Shown one piece after another: positions 8,214 to 16,373 of a DNA stretch of 64,000 nt. Source of the stretch: JAJPKK01 sp035311445 (GTDB lineage: Bacteria > Pseudomonadota > Alphaproteobacteria > Rhizobiales > Xanthobacteraceae); NCBI GenBank assembly GCA_035311445.1, contig DATGCX010000326.1:18129-82128 (forward strand). Reading direction: 5' to 3'. Every line of letters starts with the position of its first letter. Positions within the stretch are counted from its first letter, which is position 1. The translations under genes and the position numbers were made by a program. Under the pieces are notes generated by a model that was not told where the DNA came from, searched no databases, and saw only the letters and a program-made list of their open reading frames with translations.

Positions 8214-9332
8214 TCACAATAGAGCGACGCGGCCGCCCTGTTGTCTTTTAAGCCGGCCAGCAAGTTCGAGTTCCAGCAACGTCGCCTGCACGGTGGTGGT
8301 CGAGGTGCCGGACAGGCGGACAAGATCGTCGGGCGTGACCGGCGTCGGCCCGAGCAGCCCGATGACGCGGGCGCGGGCATCCGGCGACGCTTCGGGGGCC
8401 TGCGAGCCTTCCTCGGACAGGGGTTCGCCGAGCGGGGGTGCGGGTCGGTCGCCAATGATCGGGCGCAGTACGGCGAGCACGTCCTCGGCCTCCGTGACCA
8501 TGACGGCTCCCTGCTTGAGGAGTGCGTTGCTGCCTTCAGCACGGGGGTCGAGCGGCGAGCCTGGAACCGCGAACACCTCGCGGTTCTGCTCCAGCGCCAT
8601 CCGCGAGGTGATCAGTGAGCCGGATTTCCGCGCCGCCTCGACCACGATGACGCCATGCGCCAGGCCCGAGATGAGACGATTGCGCCGCGGGAAATCGCGG
8701 CCGCGCGGCTCGTAGCCGAATGGCATCTCGGAAACCGCGGCGCCGTTGGCGACCAGTGCCTCCAGCAGCGGCGCGTGGTCCGGCGGATAGACCCGATCAT
8801 GGCCGCCGGCCAGGACCGCGACCGTCCCGGTCACAACGCTGGCACGATGCGCCGCCGCATCGATGCCACGGGCCAGCCCCGACACTACGACGAGGCCCGC
8901 GGCCCCGAGGTCGCGCGCAAGCTGCTGCGCGATCTTGACCCCGGCCGCCGAGGCATTGCGCGAACCGACCATGGCGATCATGGGATGGTTCAGGACGGCG
9001 GAATTGCCACGGACCGCGAGCAGGGGCGGGGCGTCGTCAATGGTCGCCAGCTGCGCCGGATATTCGTCCTCGCCCAGAGCCACCAGCGCAACGTCCATCT
9101 TGGCGGCTGCAGCAAGCTCCGCTTCGGCCTCCGCGCGCGTGCAAATCCGTACCGCCCGCGCCGCGCCGCCGCGCCGGGCGAGATCAGGCAGCGCCTTGAG
9201 CGCCGCCCCTGCGCTGCCGCAGTGATTGAGGAGCATGCGAAAGGTACGCGGCCCGACGTTTTCCGAACGGATGAGGCGCAGCCAATCGAGGCGCTGGTCA
9301 TCGGTGAGACGAATGGGCGTTTTCATGTCCAA
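8214..9332 (-). CDS. dprA: DNA-processing protein DprA
   Basis: A 372-residue Rossmann-fold protein that loads RecA onto incoming single-stranded DNA during transformation. Visible are the SAM-like N-terminus (RLDWLRLIRSENVGPRTFR), the core motif MVGSRNASAAG near residue 135, SGLARGIDAAAHR, FPRRNRLISGLA and the SGSLITSRMALEQNREVFAV stretch typical of DprA/Smf. The C-terminal part (about 300-372) fits the DprA winged helix. It precedes topA, the usual order. The accessory islet begins immediately upstream of its start. Confidence 0.95.
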   Translation of the reverse strand: MDMKTPIRLTDDQRLDWLRLIRSENVGPRTFRMLLNHCGSAGAALKALPDLARRGGAARAVRICTRAEAEAELAAAAKMDVALVALGEDEYPAQLATIDDAPPLLAVRGNSAVLNHPMIAMVGSRNASAAGVKIAQQLARDLGAAGLVVVSGLARGIDAAAHRASVVTGTVAVLAGGHDRVYPPDHAPLLEALVANGAAVSEMPFGYEPRGRDFPRRNRLISGLAHGVIVVEAARKSGSLITSRMALEQNREVFAVPGSPLDPRAEGSNALLKQGAVMVTEAEDVLAVLRPIIGDRPAPPLGEPLSEEGSQAPEASPDARARVIGLLGPTPVTPDDLVRLSGTSTTTVQATLLELELAGRLKRQQGGRVALL

Positions 9333-9346
9333 GGAGGCGTCTCCAA

Positions 9347-9637
9347 ATGCAATTCTGGCGAGTATGCCCCCTCAGGGGATGCGATTCCACGGTCGCGTTC
9401 CTTACGACCGTCTATGGTGTTGACTTTTTGGAGAAGGCGTTCGGGGCGTTAAGCACTGGCTGTCACGTACGTCAACCCTATGATTTGTATCGACTTTTTG
9501 TTTTAAATGTCAGCCAGATCAACAGCAAGTCCATTGAAACTAATCGAGATGTAGTGTATTCTTTTGAAGGAGCGATAGATCGGTTGAAAAAGCGCTCCCC
9601 CGCCAAGCTCGCTTGGTCCACGCGTGATGCGAGATAG
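9347..9637 (+). CDS. Short hypothetical ORF, doubtful
   Basis: A 96-codon frame in AT-richer sequence directly after the divergent dprA start. I recognise no domain. Part of the product (YDLYRLFVLNVSQINSKSIE) looks protein-like but there is no clear ribosome-binding site. Its interest is position: a strong intrinsic terminator lies 30 bp downstream on the same strand, so something here is transcribed in the plus direction, either this frame or a small RNA. Confidence 0.25.
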   Translation: MQFWRVCPLRGCDSTVAFLTTVYGVDFLEKAFGALSTGCHVRQPYDLYRLFVLNVSQINSKSIETNRDVVYSFEGAIDRLKKRSPAKLAWSTRDAR

Positions 9638-9666
9638 GCTGCAAAGCTGAAGTGGAAACCGAAACA

Positions 9667-9697
9667 GGGCTCTCCCAAAAGGAGAGCCCTTCTTTTT
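9667..9697 (+). terminator. Strong intrinsic terminator
   Basis: A perfect 9-bp stem GGGCTCTCC (9667-9675) / GGAGAGCCC (9681-9689) with loop CAAAA, followed by TTCTTTTT. The U-tract lies only on the plus side, so it ends a plus-strand transcript coming from the 9.35-9.65 kb segment. Confidence 0.85.
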
Positions 9698-10019
9698 ACC
9701 GGGGGGCGAAGTGAACTCGCTGCTTCGTTAGTACCTTGTGAGCCAGCACCACGAAGCGAATTTCACGCGGTCGCTTTCGCACATTGAAGCCGCCATTTGG
9801 ATGCGCGCTTTCGATAGTGAGTCGAAGATCGGCCATTTCTCCGCCTGATGCGCGCTGGAGCATAAAGTAGATCTCGTAATTTTTGCCGTCCACTTCAAGC
9901 GGTACGACATAGACATAATTCCGAAGCTGAGCGGTCTGGTGAACCTTTCTGTTGGGCGACAACGCCCATGGAGAGCCGGTCTTCCAACCCGTAGTGCGGG
10001 ATAGTCCCGTCAGCGGCAC
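9696..10019 (-). CDS. Hypothetical protein in accessory islet
   Basis: The 107-residue frame starts at GTG. The second half reads like a real domain (NYVYVVPLEVDGKNYEIYFM, then LRLTIESAHPN, then REIRFVVLAHKVLTKQ), with the alternating hydrophobic pattern of a small beta-rich fold. I do not recognise the family. The N-terminal 35 residues (LSRTTGWKTGSPWALSPN) may lie before the true start. It follows the small membrane protein gene on the same strand by 15 bp, suggesting a two-gene unit. Both appear to be recent arrivals between dprA and plsY. Confidence 0.5.
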   Translation of the reverse strand: MPLTGLSRTTGWKTGSPWALSPNRKVHQTAQLRNYVYVVPLEVDGKNYEIYFMLQRASGGEMADLRLTIESAHPNGGFNVRKRPREIRFVVLAHKVLTKQRVHFAPR

Positions 10020-10034
10020 GTGCTGGGCCGGTCA

Positions 10035-10292
10035 TCACCTCGACGATTTTAGCCTTCTGACGATGTATACGATGAGCGCAGTGGTCGACGAAACGAGGGC
10101 AGTAAACCAAAACGCCACTCCCGCAAACGTGGCACTCGGCAATTGGATTGCCGTCACCACTATATCTAGAAGAGAGGCACAACTTGCGAACGGCTCCTTT
10201 ATTGCCGCAATCCCCTCCTTGACTTCTACCATCCACGCAACGAGTGCGAGACCTAGACCAGGACCAAAATTATGATTTAGAGAGCGTCTCAT
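10035..10292 (-). CDS. Small membrane protein, unknown
   Basis: An 85-residue product starting MRRSLNHNFGPGLGLALVAW, chosen because AAAGGACA lies 8-9 bases before this ATG. Two hydrophobic stretches are visible: LGLALVAWMVEV and TFAGVAFWFTALVSSTTALIV, the latter followed by the positive cluster VRRLKSSR that suggests a cytoplasmic C-terminus. It resembles small phage- or plasmid-type membrane proteins in size only; no family is recognised. It is upstream of and probably cotranscribed with the 9696-10019 frame. Confidence 0.5.
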   Translation of the reverse strand: MRRSLNHNFGPGLGLALVAWMVEVKEGIAAIKEPFASCASLLDIVVTAIQLPSATFAGVAFWFTALVSSTTALIVYIVRRLKSSR

Positions 10293-10405
10293 GGTCGAGT
10301 GTCCTTTCAGCGAGGAGACACGACCGCATCCACCGCCTTGACACATGCGGCGGCTATCCCGCAAACTGGATGGCGGGTGAGATTGCAGAATCGCGCCCAT
10401 TTTTC

Positions 10406-10445
10406 GACCCGGCTGGCTGCCCTACAGCCCGCCGGGTCTCTTTCA
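10406..10445 (+). terminator. Possible terminator hairpin
   Basis: GACCCGGC (10406-10413) pairs with GCCGGGTC (10431-10438), with an inner GGCTG/CAGCC stem, then TCTTTCATTT. The tail is less uniform than at 9667. No upstream plus-strand gene is evident, so it may end a small RNA or be a remnant. The rest of 10293-10822 has no gene I can support. Confidence 0.35.
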
Positions 10446-10822
10446 TTTCCGGTGTGTCGGCTTCATATCGTTGCCTTTACGTTCAGCCACTTTTTGGCAT
10501 CGACAAAAAAAACAAATCCCTTCTACGACGCCGTAAGACGCCGCGATATTCAGCAGGCCGTGGGCATTGAGTATCTACAGACCGCTTATCGGCGTCTTAG
10601 CTGCCCGAAAGAGAACTCCGCAAATGCTGCACCACCCAGGTGGCCGTAAGTTAATCGATACGGTTGAAAAACTTCAATAAGCGGCATCAGTTTGTAAATT
10701 AAGTTGACAATCTTTCTGTGGAAAACTTCGGTGGTGGGCGGATAAATCGGAAAGCTGCTTCAGCGGTCAAATATGTTGTCTGCGAACCGTGCGTCGGTTG
10801 CCGTTTGAGGTACGCTCTTAAG

Positions 10823-11506
10823 ATGTCCAGGCGAGACAAAGAACTGCTTGAAATCAGCCGCTTATCGGCAACCACAGTTGGTAGACTTCTGGGTTGTTCA
10901 CGTCAAGCCGTATATCAGGGTGTCGCCCGATCGAAGGACTACTTTTCGATCTCGAATCTTTCGATCTTGATACTTCACCTGAAACGAAGCGACTCCGATC
11001 GGCTGTTTGCAGTAATGGACTTCATCGCCGAGCATTACCTCCGTAACAAAAGAGAATCTGAAATCGAACTCGTGACATCTGCTGATGCGGGGCTTGGACA
11101 ACTGAGTCGGGTCGCCGCGAGGGCGCATCAAATCATTATTTGGATGAATGAAAATATAGAACATCTGGAAAACGGTCACAATTTATGGATAGCCATAGAA
11201 CGGTTGTTGAATAGGAGACCTGTGATAATTGATTGTTTGTTACCAGAAATAGACACTGTATTAAATAAGCTGAGAGAAATATGGCCGGAATACCATCTTT
11301 CCAATTCTCACATTTTTTCGTCATCCGCCGCGGTTAATCTTCCCACGGTTATCGCGGTTGCGCCGACTTTTGTGAGGGCGTTTGTATTCGCTAGGCTCTC
11401 CGTAGAGGAAATTGAACCGACCGACGCAAGACGCGTGTGGGAACTTGCATCAACGACGGTGCCTCGGCGGGTTGATGTGCGATTTCGGGACGATGATCCT
11501 AAGTGA
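10823..11506 (+). CDS. HTH-containing DNA-binding protein, unknown family
   Basis: The start was placed at ATG 10823 (MSRRDKELLEISRL) with GAGG 12 bases upstream; an in-frame ATG at 10718 would add 35 unconvincing residues. Product 227 residues. LSATTVGRLLGCSRQAVYQG is a good helix-turn-helix. The remainder, including LWIAIERLLNRRPVIIDCLL and PTFVRAFVFARLSVEEIEP, is unfamiliar. The coding sequence is much richer in A/T than its neighbours, a sign of transfer. A TTGACA hexamer lies at 10704-10709 with no good -10 at the usual spacing. It may regulate the islet or be a lone cargo gene. Confidence 0.6.
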   Translation: MSRRDKELLEISRLSATTVGRLLGCSRQAVYQGVARSKDYFSISNLSILILHLKRSDSDRLFAVMDFIAEHYLRNKRESEIELVTSADAGLGQLSRVAARAHQIIIWMNENIEHLENGHNLWIAIERLLNRRPVIIDCLLPEIDTVLNKLREIWPEYHLSNSHIFSSSAAVNLPTVIAVAPTFVRAFVFARLSVEEIEPTDARRVWELASTTVPRRVDVRFRDDDPK

Positions 11507-11519
11507 AGTAACAAGTGTT

Positions 11520-12152
11520 TCATCCGGAGTATGTGCCAGTGGTTGCCCCGATCTTCCCCTCTGCCCCCGCGAGCAGCCGCGCGATATTGGCTCGGTGCAT
11601 CACCCACAGCAGCACAGCGAGCGCCGCGAACAGCAACGCCTCACGTTTCCCGTCGAAGGCCCACAGCATCGCCGGCGTTGCGGCGCTGGCGATGAGGGCG
11701 GAGAGCGACGAATAGCGGGTCGTGGCGGCGACCATGAGCCAGATCACGCAGAAAGCGAGCGCGAATGGCCACGCAAAGGCGATCAACAGGCCGATGAAGG
11801 TGGCGACTCCCTTGCCGCCCTTGAACCTGAGCCAGACCGGGAACAAGTGGCCGAGAAAGGCGCCAAGGCCTGCGGCGATCGCCGCATCCGACCCGCCAAA
11901 ATGGGAGGCGGCGAGCACGGCCGCCGTGCCCTTGAGGGCGTCGCAGACAAGCGTTGCGGCAGCCAGATCCTTGCGCCCCGTGCGCAGCACGTTGGTGGCG
12001 CCGATATTGCCGGAGCCGATCGCACGGATGTCCGCCGTGCCGGCGAGCCGCGTGATGATGAGCCCAAACGGGATCGTGCCGATCAGATAGCCGAATATGA
12101 ACGCGATGGCCCAGTAGGGCAGGGCTGTGAGCAATTGTCCGGAATCGATCAT
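11520..12152 (-). CDS. plsY: Glycerol-3-phosphate acyltransferase PlsY
   Basis: Integral membrane enzyme that transfers the acyl group from acyl-phosphate to glycerol-3-phosphate, the first step of phospholipid synthesis. The 210-residue form starts MIDSGQLLTALPYWAIAF, with GGGGAA about 9 bases before the ATG. Motifs: GSGNIGATNVLRTGRK near residue 45 and FKGGKGVATFIG near residue 105, the glycine-rich loops of the active site. Five or so hydrophobic helices fit the family. It lies downstream of pyrC/pyrB on the same strand with an R1 repeat between. Confidence 0.95.
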   Translation of the reverse strand: MIDSGQLLTALPYWAIAFIFGYLIGTIPFGLIITRLAGTADIRAIGSGNIGATNVLRTGRKDLAAATLVCDALKGTAAVLAASHFGGSDAAIAAGLGAFLGHLFPVWLRFKGGKGVATFIGLLIAFAWPFALAFCVIWLMVAATTRYSSLSALIASAATPAMLWAFDGKREALLFAALAVLLWVMHRANIARLLAGAEGKIGATTGTYSG

Positions 12153-12204
12153 GGCGTTTTCCCCGGCGCCGCGGGGCAATCGCACATGACGCCGCGCACG
12201 CTCT

Positions 12205-12325
12205 CTCCCTCTCCCCGCTTGCGGGGAGAGGGGGCCTCTCCGCGACTCGGAGCCTGCGGAAAGGCCCCCTCACCCGGATCGCGCAAGTGCGATCCGACCT
12301 CTCCCCGCAAGCGGGGAGAGGTGAG
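12205..12325. repeat. Palindromic repeat element, family R1
   Basis: Hairpin CTCTCCCCGCTTGCGGGGAG at the left and CTCTCCCCGCAAGCGGGGAG at the right, with the spacer words CCCCTCACCCGGATCGC and GCAAGTGCGATCC. Same build as 2059-2200. It separates pyrC from plsY. Confidence 0.8.
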
Positions 12326-12377
12326 GGCTGCGGCCAGTTACGATTCTCCCACACAGCAGCGAAGGAATAGCACCGCC

Positions 12378-13688
12378 CTACACGTATTCGTAGACCGTGC
12401 GGCCGGACACGATGGTGCGCGTCACACGGCCTTGCAGCCTTGCCTCGTCGAACGGCGTATTCTTGCATTTGGACTTGAGCTCCGCGCGGTCGAGCACCCA
12501 CGGGGCGTCCGGATCAAACACCACCACGTCGGCGGGGCTGCCGGGCCGCAACGTGCCACCCGGAAGGCCGAGCAATTCGGCCGGCCGCGTCGACATCGCC
12601 TTGAGCAGGGCCGGCAGCGCGATGTCACCGCTATGGACGAGGCGAAGGCTTGCGGCCAGCATGGTCTCGATGCCGATTGCGCCGGGCGCAGCTTCGGCGA
12701 ACGGCAGGCGCTTGGTCTCGACGTCCTGAGGATTGTGGTCCGACATCACGGCATCGATCAGCCCCGATGCCAGTGCTGCGACCAGTGTGACCCGATCTGC
12801 CTCCGCGCGCAGCGGCGGCGTGAGCTTGCAGAAGGTGCGGTAGGAGCCGACATCGATTTCGTTCAACGTGAGATGGTTGATCGACGCAGAGGCCGTCGCC
12901 ATGTGGCCGGCGTCCTTGGCGCGCAGCAGCACCTCCAGCGAATCCGCGCAGGTGATCGATGCCGCGTGATAGCGCCCCTGTGCCAATGCGACGAGGCGCA
13001 GGTCGCGCTCCAGCACCACGGTCTCTGCCGCCTTGGGCACGCCAATGAGGCCGAGCCGGGCCGCGAATTCGCCCTCGTTCATCACCCCTTCGCCGACCAG
13101 ATCCGGGTCCTCGGTGAAATGCACGATGAGCGCGTCGAAATCACGTGCATAGAGGAGGGCGCGCCGCATCACCTGAGCATTGGTGACGCTCTTTGCGCCG
13201 TCGGTGAACGCGACGGCGCCGGCGGCCTTCAACAGGCCGATCTCGGTCATCTCGGTGCCTTTGATGCCCTTGGTGAGCGCCGCCATCGGATGGACGTGAA
13301 CGATCGCGGTATCGCGGGCGCGGCGCAGCACGAAATCCACCATGGCGGGCTCGTCGATCGCCGGGCTGGTGTCCGGCTGCGACACGATGGTGGTAACGCC
13401 GCCCGCCGCCGCGGCCTGGCTCGCTGAGGCGAACGTTTCGCGATATTCGGCGCCCGGTTCGCCCACGAAGGCGCGCATGTCGATGAGCCCGGGCGCTACG
13501 ACCTTGCCGCGGCAGTCGATCACCTCGGTGCCTTCCGGGACTCCAGCTGCCCCGATGCCGCGCTTGGCATCGCGGACGACGCCATCGGCGATCAGAAGGT
13601 CGCCGTCAAGATCGAGATCGCGCGACGGATCGATGATCCGGGCATTGGTGAGCAGGATCGGGCGACGGTCGGAAAACATATCACGCAT
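12378..13688 (-). CDS. pyrC: Dihydroorotase-like protein PyrC', probably non-catalytic
   Basis: Amidohydrolase-fold protein of 436 residues next to pyrB. Active dihydroorotases carry a GLIDxHxHxREPG motif whose two histidines bind zinc; here it reads GLIDMRAFVGEPG, so both histidines are replaced. Other conserved parts remain, e.g. VHVHPMAALTKG, ASINHLTLNE and MSDHNPQDVETK. In several proteobacteria such a PyrC' is an inactive partner needed for assembly of aspartate carbamoyltransferase, with an active enzyme elsewhere; that role is inference here. The start overlaps the end of pyrB by 8 bp (an in-frame ATG at 13679 is an alternative), so translation is probably coupled. Confidence 0.9.
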   Translation of the reverse strand: MRDMFSDRRPILLTNARIIDPSRDLDLDGDLLIADGVVRDAKRGIGAAGVPEGTEVIDCRGKVVAPGLIDMRAFVGEPGAEYRETFASASQAAAAGGVTTIVSQPDTSPAIDEPAMVDFVLRRARDTAIVHVHPMAALTKGIKGTEMTEIGLLKAAGAVAFTDGAKSVTNAQVMRRALLYARDFDALIVHFTEDPDLVGEGVMNEGEFAARLGLIGVPKAAETVVLERDLRLVALAQGRYHAASITCADSLEVLLRAKDAGHMATASASINHLTLNEIDVGSYRTFCKLTPPLRAEADRVTLVAALASGLIDAVMSDHNPQDVETKRLPFAEAAPGAIGIETMLAASLRLVHSGDIALPALLKAMSTRPAELLGLPGGTLRPGSPADVVVFDPDAPWVLDRAELKSKCKNTPFDEARLQGRVTRTIVSGRTVYEYV

Positions 13689-14634
13689 TCGGCAAATTGC
13701 GCGACAGCGCCTCGAGCACCGCCATGCGCACGGCGACGCCCATCTCGACCTGCTCGCGGACCAGGGACTGGGCGCCGTCGGCGACGCTGGAGTCGATCTC
13801 GACGCCGCGGTTCATCGGACCCGGATGCATCACCAGCGCATCGGGCTTGGCGTAGGCGAGCTTCCTCTCGTCGAGGCCGAAATAGGCGAAATACTCCTGG
13901 GTGGAGGGCACCAGCGAACCGTTCATGCGCTCGCGCTGCAGGCGCAGCATCATCACGATGTCGGCGTTGCGCAGTCCTTGGCGCATGTCACGGCATACTT
14001 CGACGCCGAAGTTTTCGATGCCGGGCGGCAGCAGGGTGGACGGGGCCACCACCCGCACGCGCGCGCCCAGCGCGTTGAGCAGGATGATGTTGGAGCGCGC
14101 CACGCGCGAGTGGGCGATGTCGCCGCAGATTGCGACCGTGAGCGCCTCGATCGCTCCCTTGTTGCGGCGTATGGTCAGCGCATCGAGCAGGGCCTGGGTC
14201 GGATGCTCGTGGGCGCCGTCGCCCGCATTGATCACCGAGCAATCGACCTTGCGGGCCAGCAATTCGACCGCGCCGGAAGCCTGATGGCGGACCACCAGGA
14301 TGTCGGGGCGCATGGCATTGAGCGTGATGGCAGTGTCGATCAGCGTCTCGCCCTTGCGCATGGACGACGAAATCACCGACATGTTCATGACGTCGGCGCC
14401 GAGCCGCTTGCCGGCGAGTTCGAACGATGACTGCGTGCGCGTCGAGGCCTCGAAGAACAGGTTGACCTGGGTGCGGCCCCGCAACGACCCGCGTTTCTTC
14501 TCGATCTGGCGGTTGAGGTGGACGAATTCCTCGGCGAGATCGAGAAGCCCCACGATCTCGTCGGGCGAAAGCCCCTCTATTCCCAACAGATGCCGCTGAT
14601 GGAGAACGAATGACGTTTTCGGGGCGATGTTCAT
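13681..14634 (-). CDS. pyrB: Aspartate carbamoyltransferase catalytic chain
   Basis: Condenses carbamoyl phosphate with aspartate in pyrimidine synthesis. The product of about 317 residues shows FFEASTRTQSSFELAGKRLG (carbamoyl-phosphate loop), DGAHEHPTQALLDALTIRR, and MHPGPMNRGVEID near the C-terminus. I chose ATG 14634 (MNIAPKTSFVLHQRH) by family length; an upstream in-frame GTG at 14685 would add 17 low-complexity residues. First gene of the minus-strand pyrB-pyrC' pair. Confidence 0.95.
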   Translation of the reverse strand: MNIAPKTSFVLHQRHLLGIEGLSPDEIVGLLDLAEEFVHLNRQIEKKRGSLRGRTQVNLFFEASTRTQSSFELAGKRLGADVMNMSVISSSMRKGETLIDTAITLNAMRPDILVVRHQASGAVELLARKVDCSVINAGDGAHEHPTQALLDALTIRRNKGAIEALTVAICGDIAHSRVARSNIILLNALGARVRVVAPSTLLPPGIENFGVEVCRDMRQGLRNADIVMMLRLQRERMNGSLVPSTQEYFAYFGLDERKLAYAKPDALVMHPGPMNRGVEIDSSVADGAQSLVREQVEMGVAVRMAVLEALSRNLPNA

Positions 14635-15009
14635 TAAAGCGGGACCTATAGGAGCATTTGCTGGCGCCGGCAAGGGTTGCCGCACATGGTCCCCAGTGTT
14701 GTTGTATCGCCAGCTCCAGCCTCTGGTCGGGAGTCGTAACCCGGGTGGAGTGTCAGCGAAACCGGCGACGGCTTTGCGGCCTGGAGTGATCCCGGATTAG
14801 CTGGCGGCTTACTGCTACACGAAGTCAAGCAGACGTTGAGCATGCGACATGGCTAAAGATGAAGCCCCTGGCTCATGCCACAGGCACGTGATCCGCCACG
14901 ATATCGCGATTATCCGAGTGGCAGGTGCACCCGGCGTCGCACGGCTTGCCGGGAATGGGGTAGCATTGCAACCGTAATCTGCAAAATCTATCGACAGGGA
15001 GGTTACTCA
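14635..15009. other. Divergent intergenic region pyrB / esterase
   Basis: About 375 bp between divergent genes. Short frames here lack recognisable features. It should contain the pyrB promoter (minus) and the esterase promoter (plus), but no hexamer pair is convincing by eye. No repeat family of this window is present. Confidence 0.4.
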
Positions 15010-16128
15010 ATGTGTGATCTACAACGTTTCGTGATCGTTTCAGCTGTAGCGGTGGCGGCGTTCATCTCGCCAGCGGCCGCGCAGGTCGCGGCTCCGGTCG
15101 ACCCGGGGTTCGCCGTTTTGGAAGCGCAAGAAAACGCCGCCAATGCCAAGCCGGGACCACGAACCGTGCCGGGCCGCGTGATCCCGGTGCCCGACACCGT
15201 AAGCCCGCAATTGCAGACTCAGATCGCGGCTCCTTTTCGGGTTCCGAACTGGAACGCCGATCCGAAAAGTGCAATGGAATGGAAAGAGCTGATCAACAAG
15301 CTTGCCGACGGCGGCGCACCGTTACGTCGCCAGGTGCGTGAAGCACTCGGCGTTACGATGGAAACCGCCGTGATGGGCGGCGTGAAGGTGTTCATCCTCA
15401 ATCCGAAGGAAATTCTGCCCGCAAATCGCAACCGGCTGCTCGTCCACGTGCACGGCGGCGGCTACGTCTACAACCCGGGCGAGGCCGGCACCGGAGAGGG
15501 AGTGCTGATGGCCGGCTATGGTGGCTTCAAGGTAATCTCCATCGACTATCGCATGCCGCCCGACTTCCCGTATCCGGCCGCGATGGACGATGCCATGGCG
15601 GTATGGCGCGAGGCGGTCAAGGTGCAGAATCCGCGCAACATGGCGATTTTCGGCACCTCAACGGGGGGCGGCATGACGCTCGCCATGATCCTGCGGGCCA
15701 AACAGGAGAACCTGCCGTTGCCGGCTGCTATCGCGCCCGGTACCCCATGGTCCGATTTGACCGAGACCGGCGACACCTACAAGACCAATGAATGGCTCGA
15801 CAATGTGCTGGTGAGCTATAACGGCTATCTCGTCCGTGCAGCGAAGCTCTACGCCAATGGACACGACCTGAAGGATCCACAGCTCTCGCCGATCTATGGC
15901 GACTTCCACGGATTCCCGCCCACCATACTGACCAGCGGAACGCGCGACCTGTTTCTGAGCCTGACAGTGCTGACCCATCGCAAGCTTCGCCGGGCCGGCG
16001 TGGAGGCCGACCTGCAGGTCTATGAAGGCATGTCGCATGCGCAATACAATTTCGACGCATTCGCGCCAGAGTCCAAGGAAGTCTTCACCGAGATCGCGCA
16101 GTTCTTTGACAAGCATCTCGGCAAGTAG
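15010..16128 (+). CDS. Exported alpha/beta hydrolase, HSL-type esterase
   Basis: Predicted secreted carboxylesterase of 372 residues. The ATG at 15010 is preceded by GGGAGG and starts a signal peptide (VIVSAVAVAAFISPAAAQVA). HVHGGGYVYNPG near residue 155 is the HGGG oxyanion motif of the hormone-sensitive-lipase family; FGTSTGGGM carries the nucleophile serine in GTSTG; TSGTRDLF holds the acid and EGMSHAQYN the histidine. The catalytic triad appears complete. Substrate unknown. It stands alone, with a miniature element downstream. Confidence 0.87.
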   Translation: MCDLQRFVIVSAVAVAAFISPAAAQVAAPVDPGFAVLEAQENAANAKPGPRTVPGRVIPVPDTVSPQLQTQIAAPFRVPNWNADPKSAMEWKELINKLADGGAPLRRQVREALGVTMETAVMGGVKVFILNPKEILPANRNRLLVHVHGGGYVYNPGEAGTGEGVLMAGYGGFKVISIDYRMPPDFPYPAAMDDAMAVWREAVKVQNPRNMAIFGTSTGGGMTLAMILRAKQENLPLPAAIAPGTPWSDLTETGDTYKTNEWLDNVLVSYNGYLVRAAKLYANGHDLKDPQLSPIYGDFHGFPPTILTSGTRDLFLSLTVLTHRKLRRAGVEADLQVYEGMSHAQYNFDAFAPESKEVFTEIAQFFDKHLGK

Positions 16129-16159
16129 GTCTGCTATCGCCTGCACTGGTCGATCGTTT

Positions 16160-16342
16160 CAGCCAATCTGATGGGGTTTGAGCATCAATCAAGTCATAAC
16201 GTTGGAGCGGCCGCATAGCGCGGCTGTAGGGGCGACCCTTGTGGTCGCCCCATTCGTAGCATTCGGCAACCGGGCGACCACAAGGGTCGCCCCTACATCA
16301 GCTTTCCGCCGGCACGAGTCGCTGTTATCGCTTTCATGACGT
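16160..16342. mobile_element. Miniature element copy A (TIR CAGCCAATCTGA), right end eroded
   Basis: Shares blocks in order with 36819-37239 on the opposite strand: CAGCCAATCTGAT, AAGTCATAACGTT, GTAGGGGCGACCC, GGCACGAGTC and TGTTATCGCTTTCAT. Its centre is a perfect 25-bp inverted repeat (16226-16250 and 16272-16296). The right terminal inverted repeat seen in copy B is not recognisable here. It contains no ORF. It lies in the 365-bp gap between the esterase and copA and preserves the uninterrupted target sequence of the element nested in copy B. Confidence 0.75.
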
Positions 16343-16373
16343 TCGCCTGAGCAGCACGCGCCGGAGCGCCATA

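Noticed and set aside
11412..13427. 671-codon plus-strand ORF across plsY and pyrC.
   Set aside because: Shadow of two well-supported minus-strand genes; it also runs through an R1 repeat.
12378..13688. Reading pyrC as an ordinary active dihydroorotase.
   Set aside because: The HxH metal motif is replaced by MRAF, so catalytic activity is doubtful even though the annotation name fits by position.
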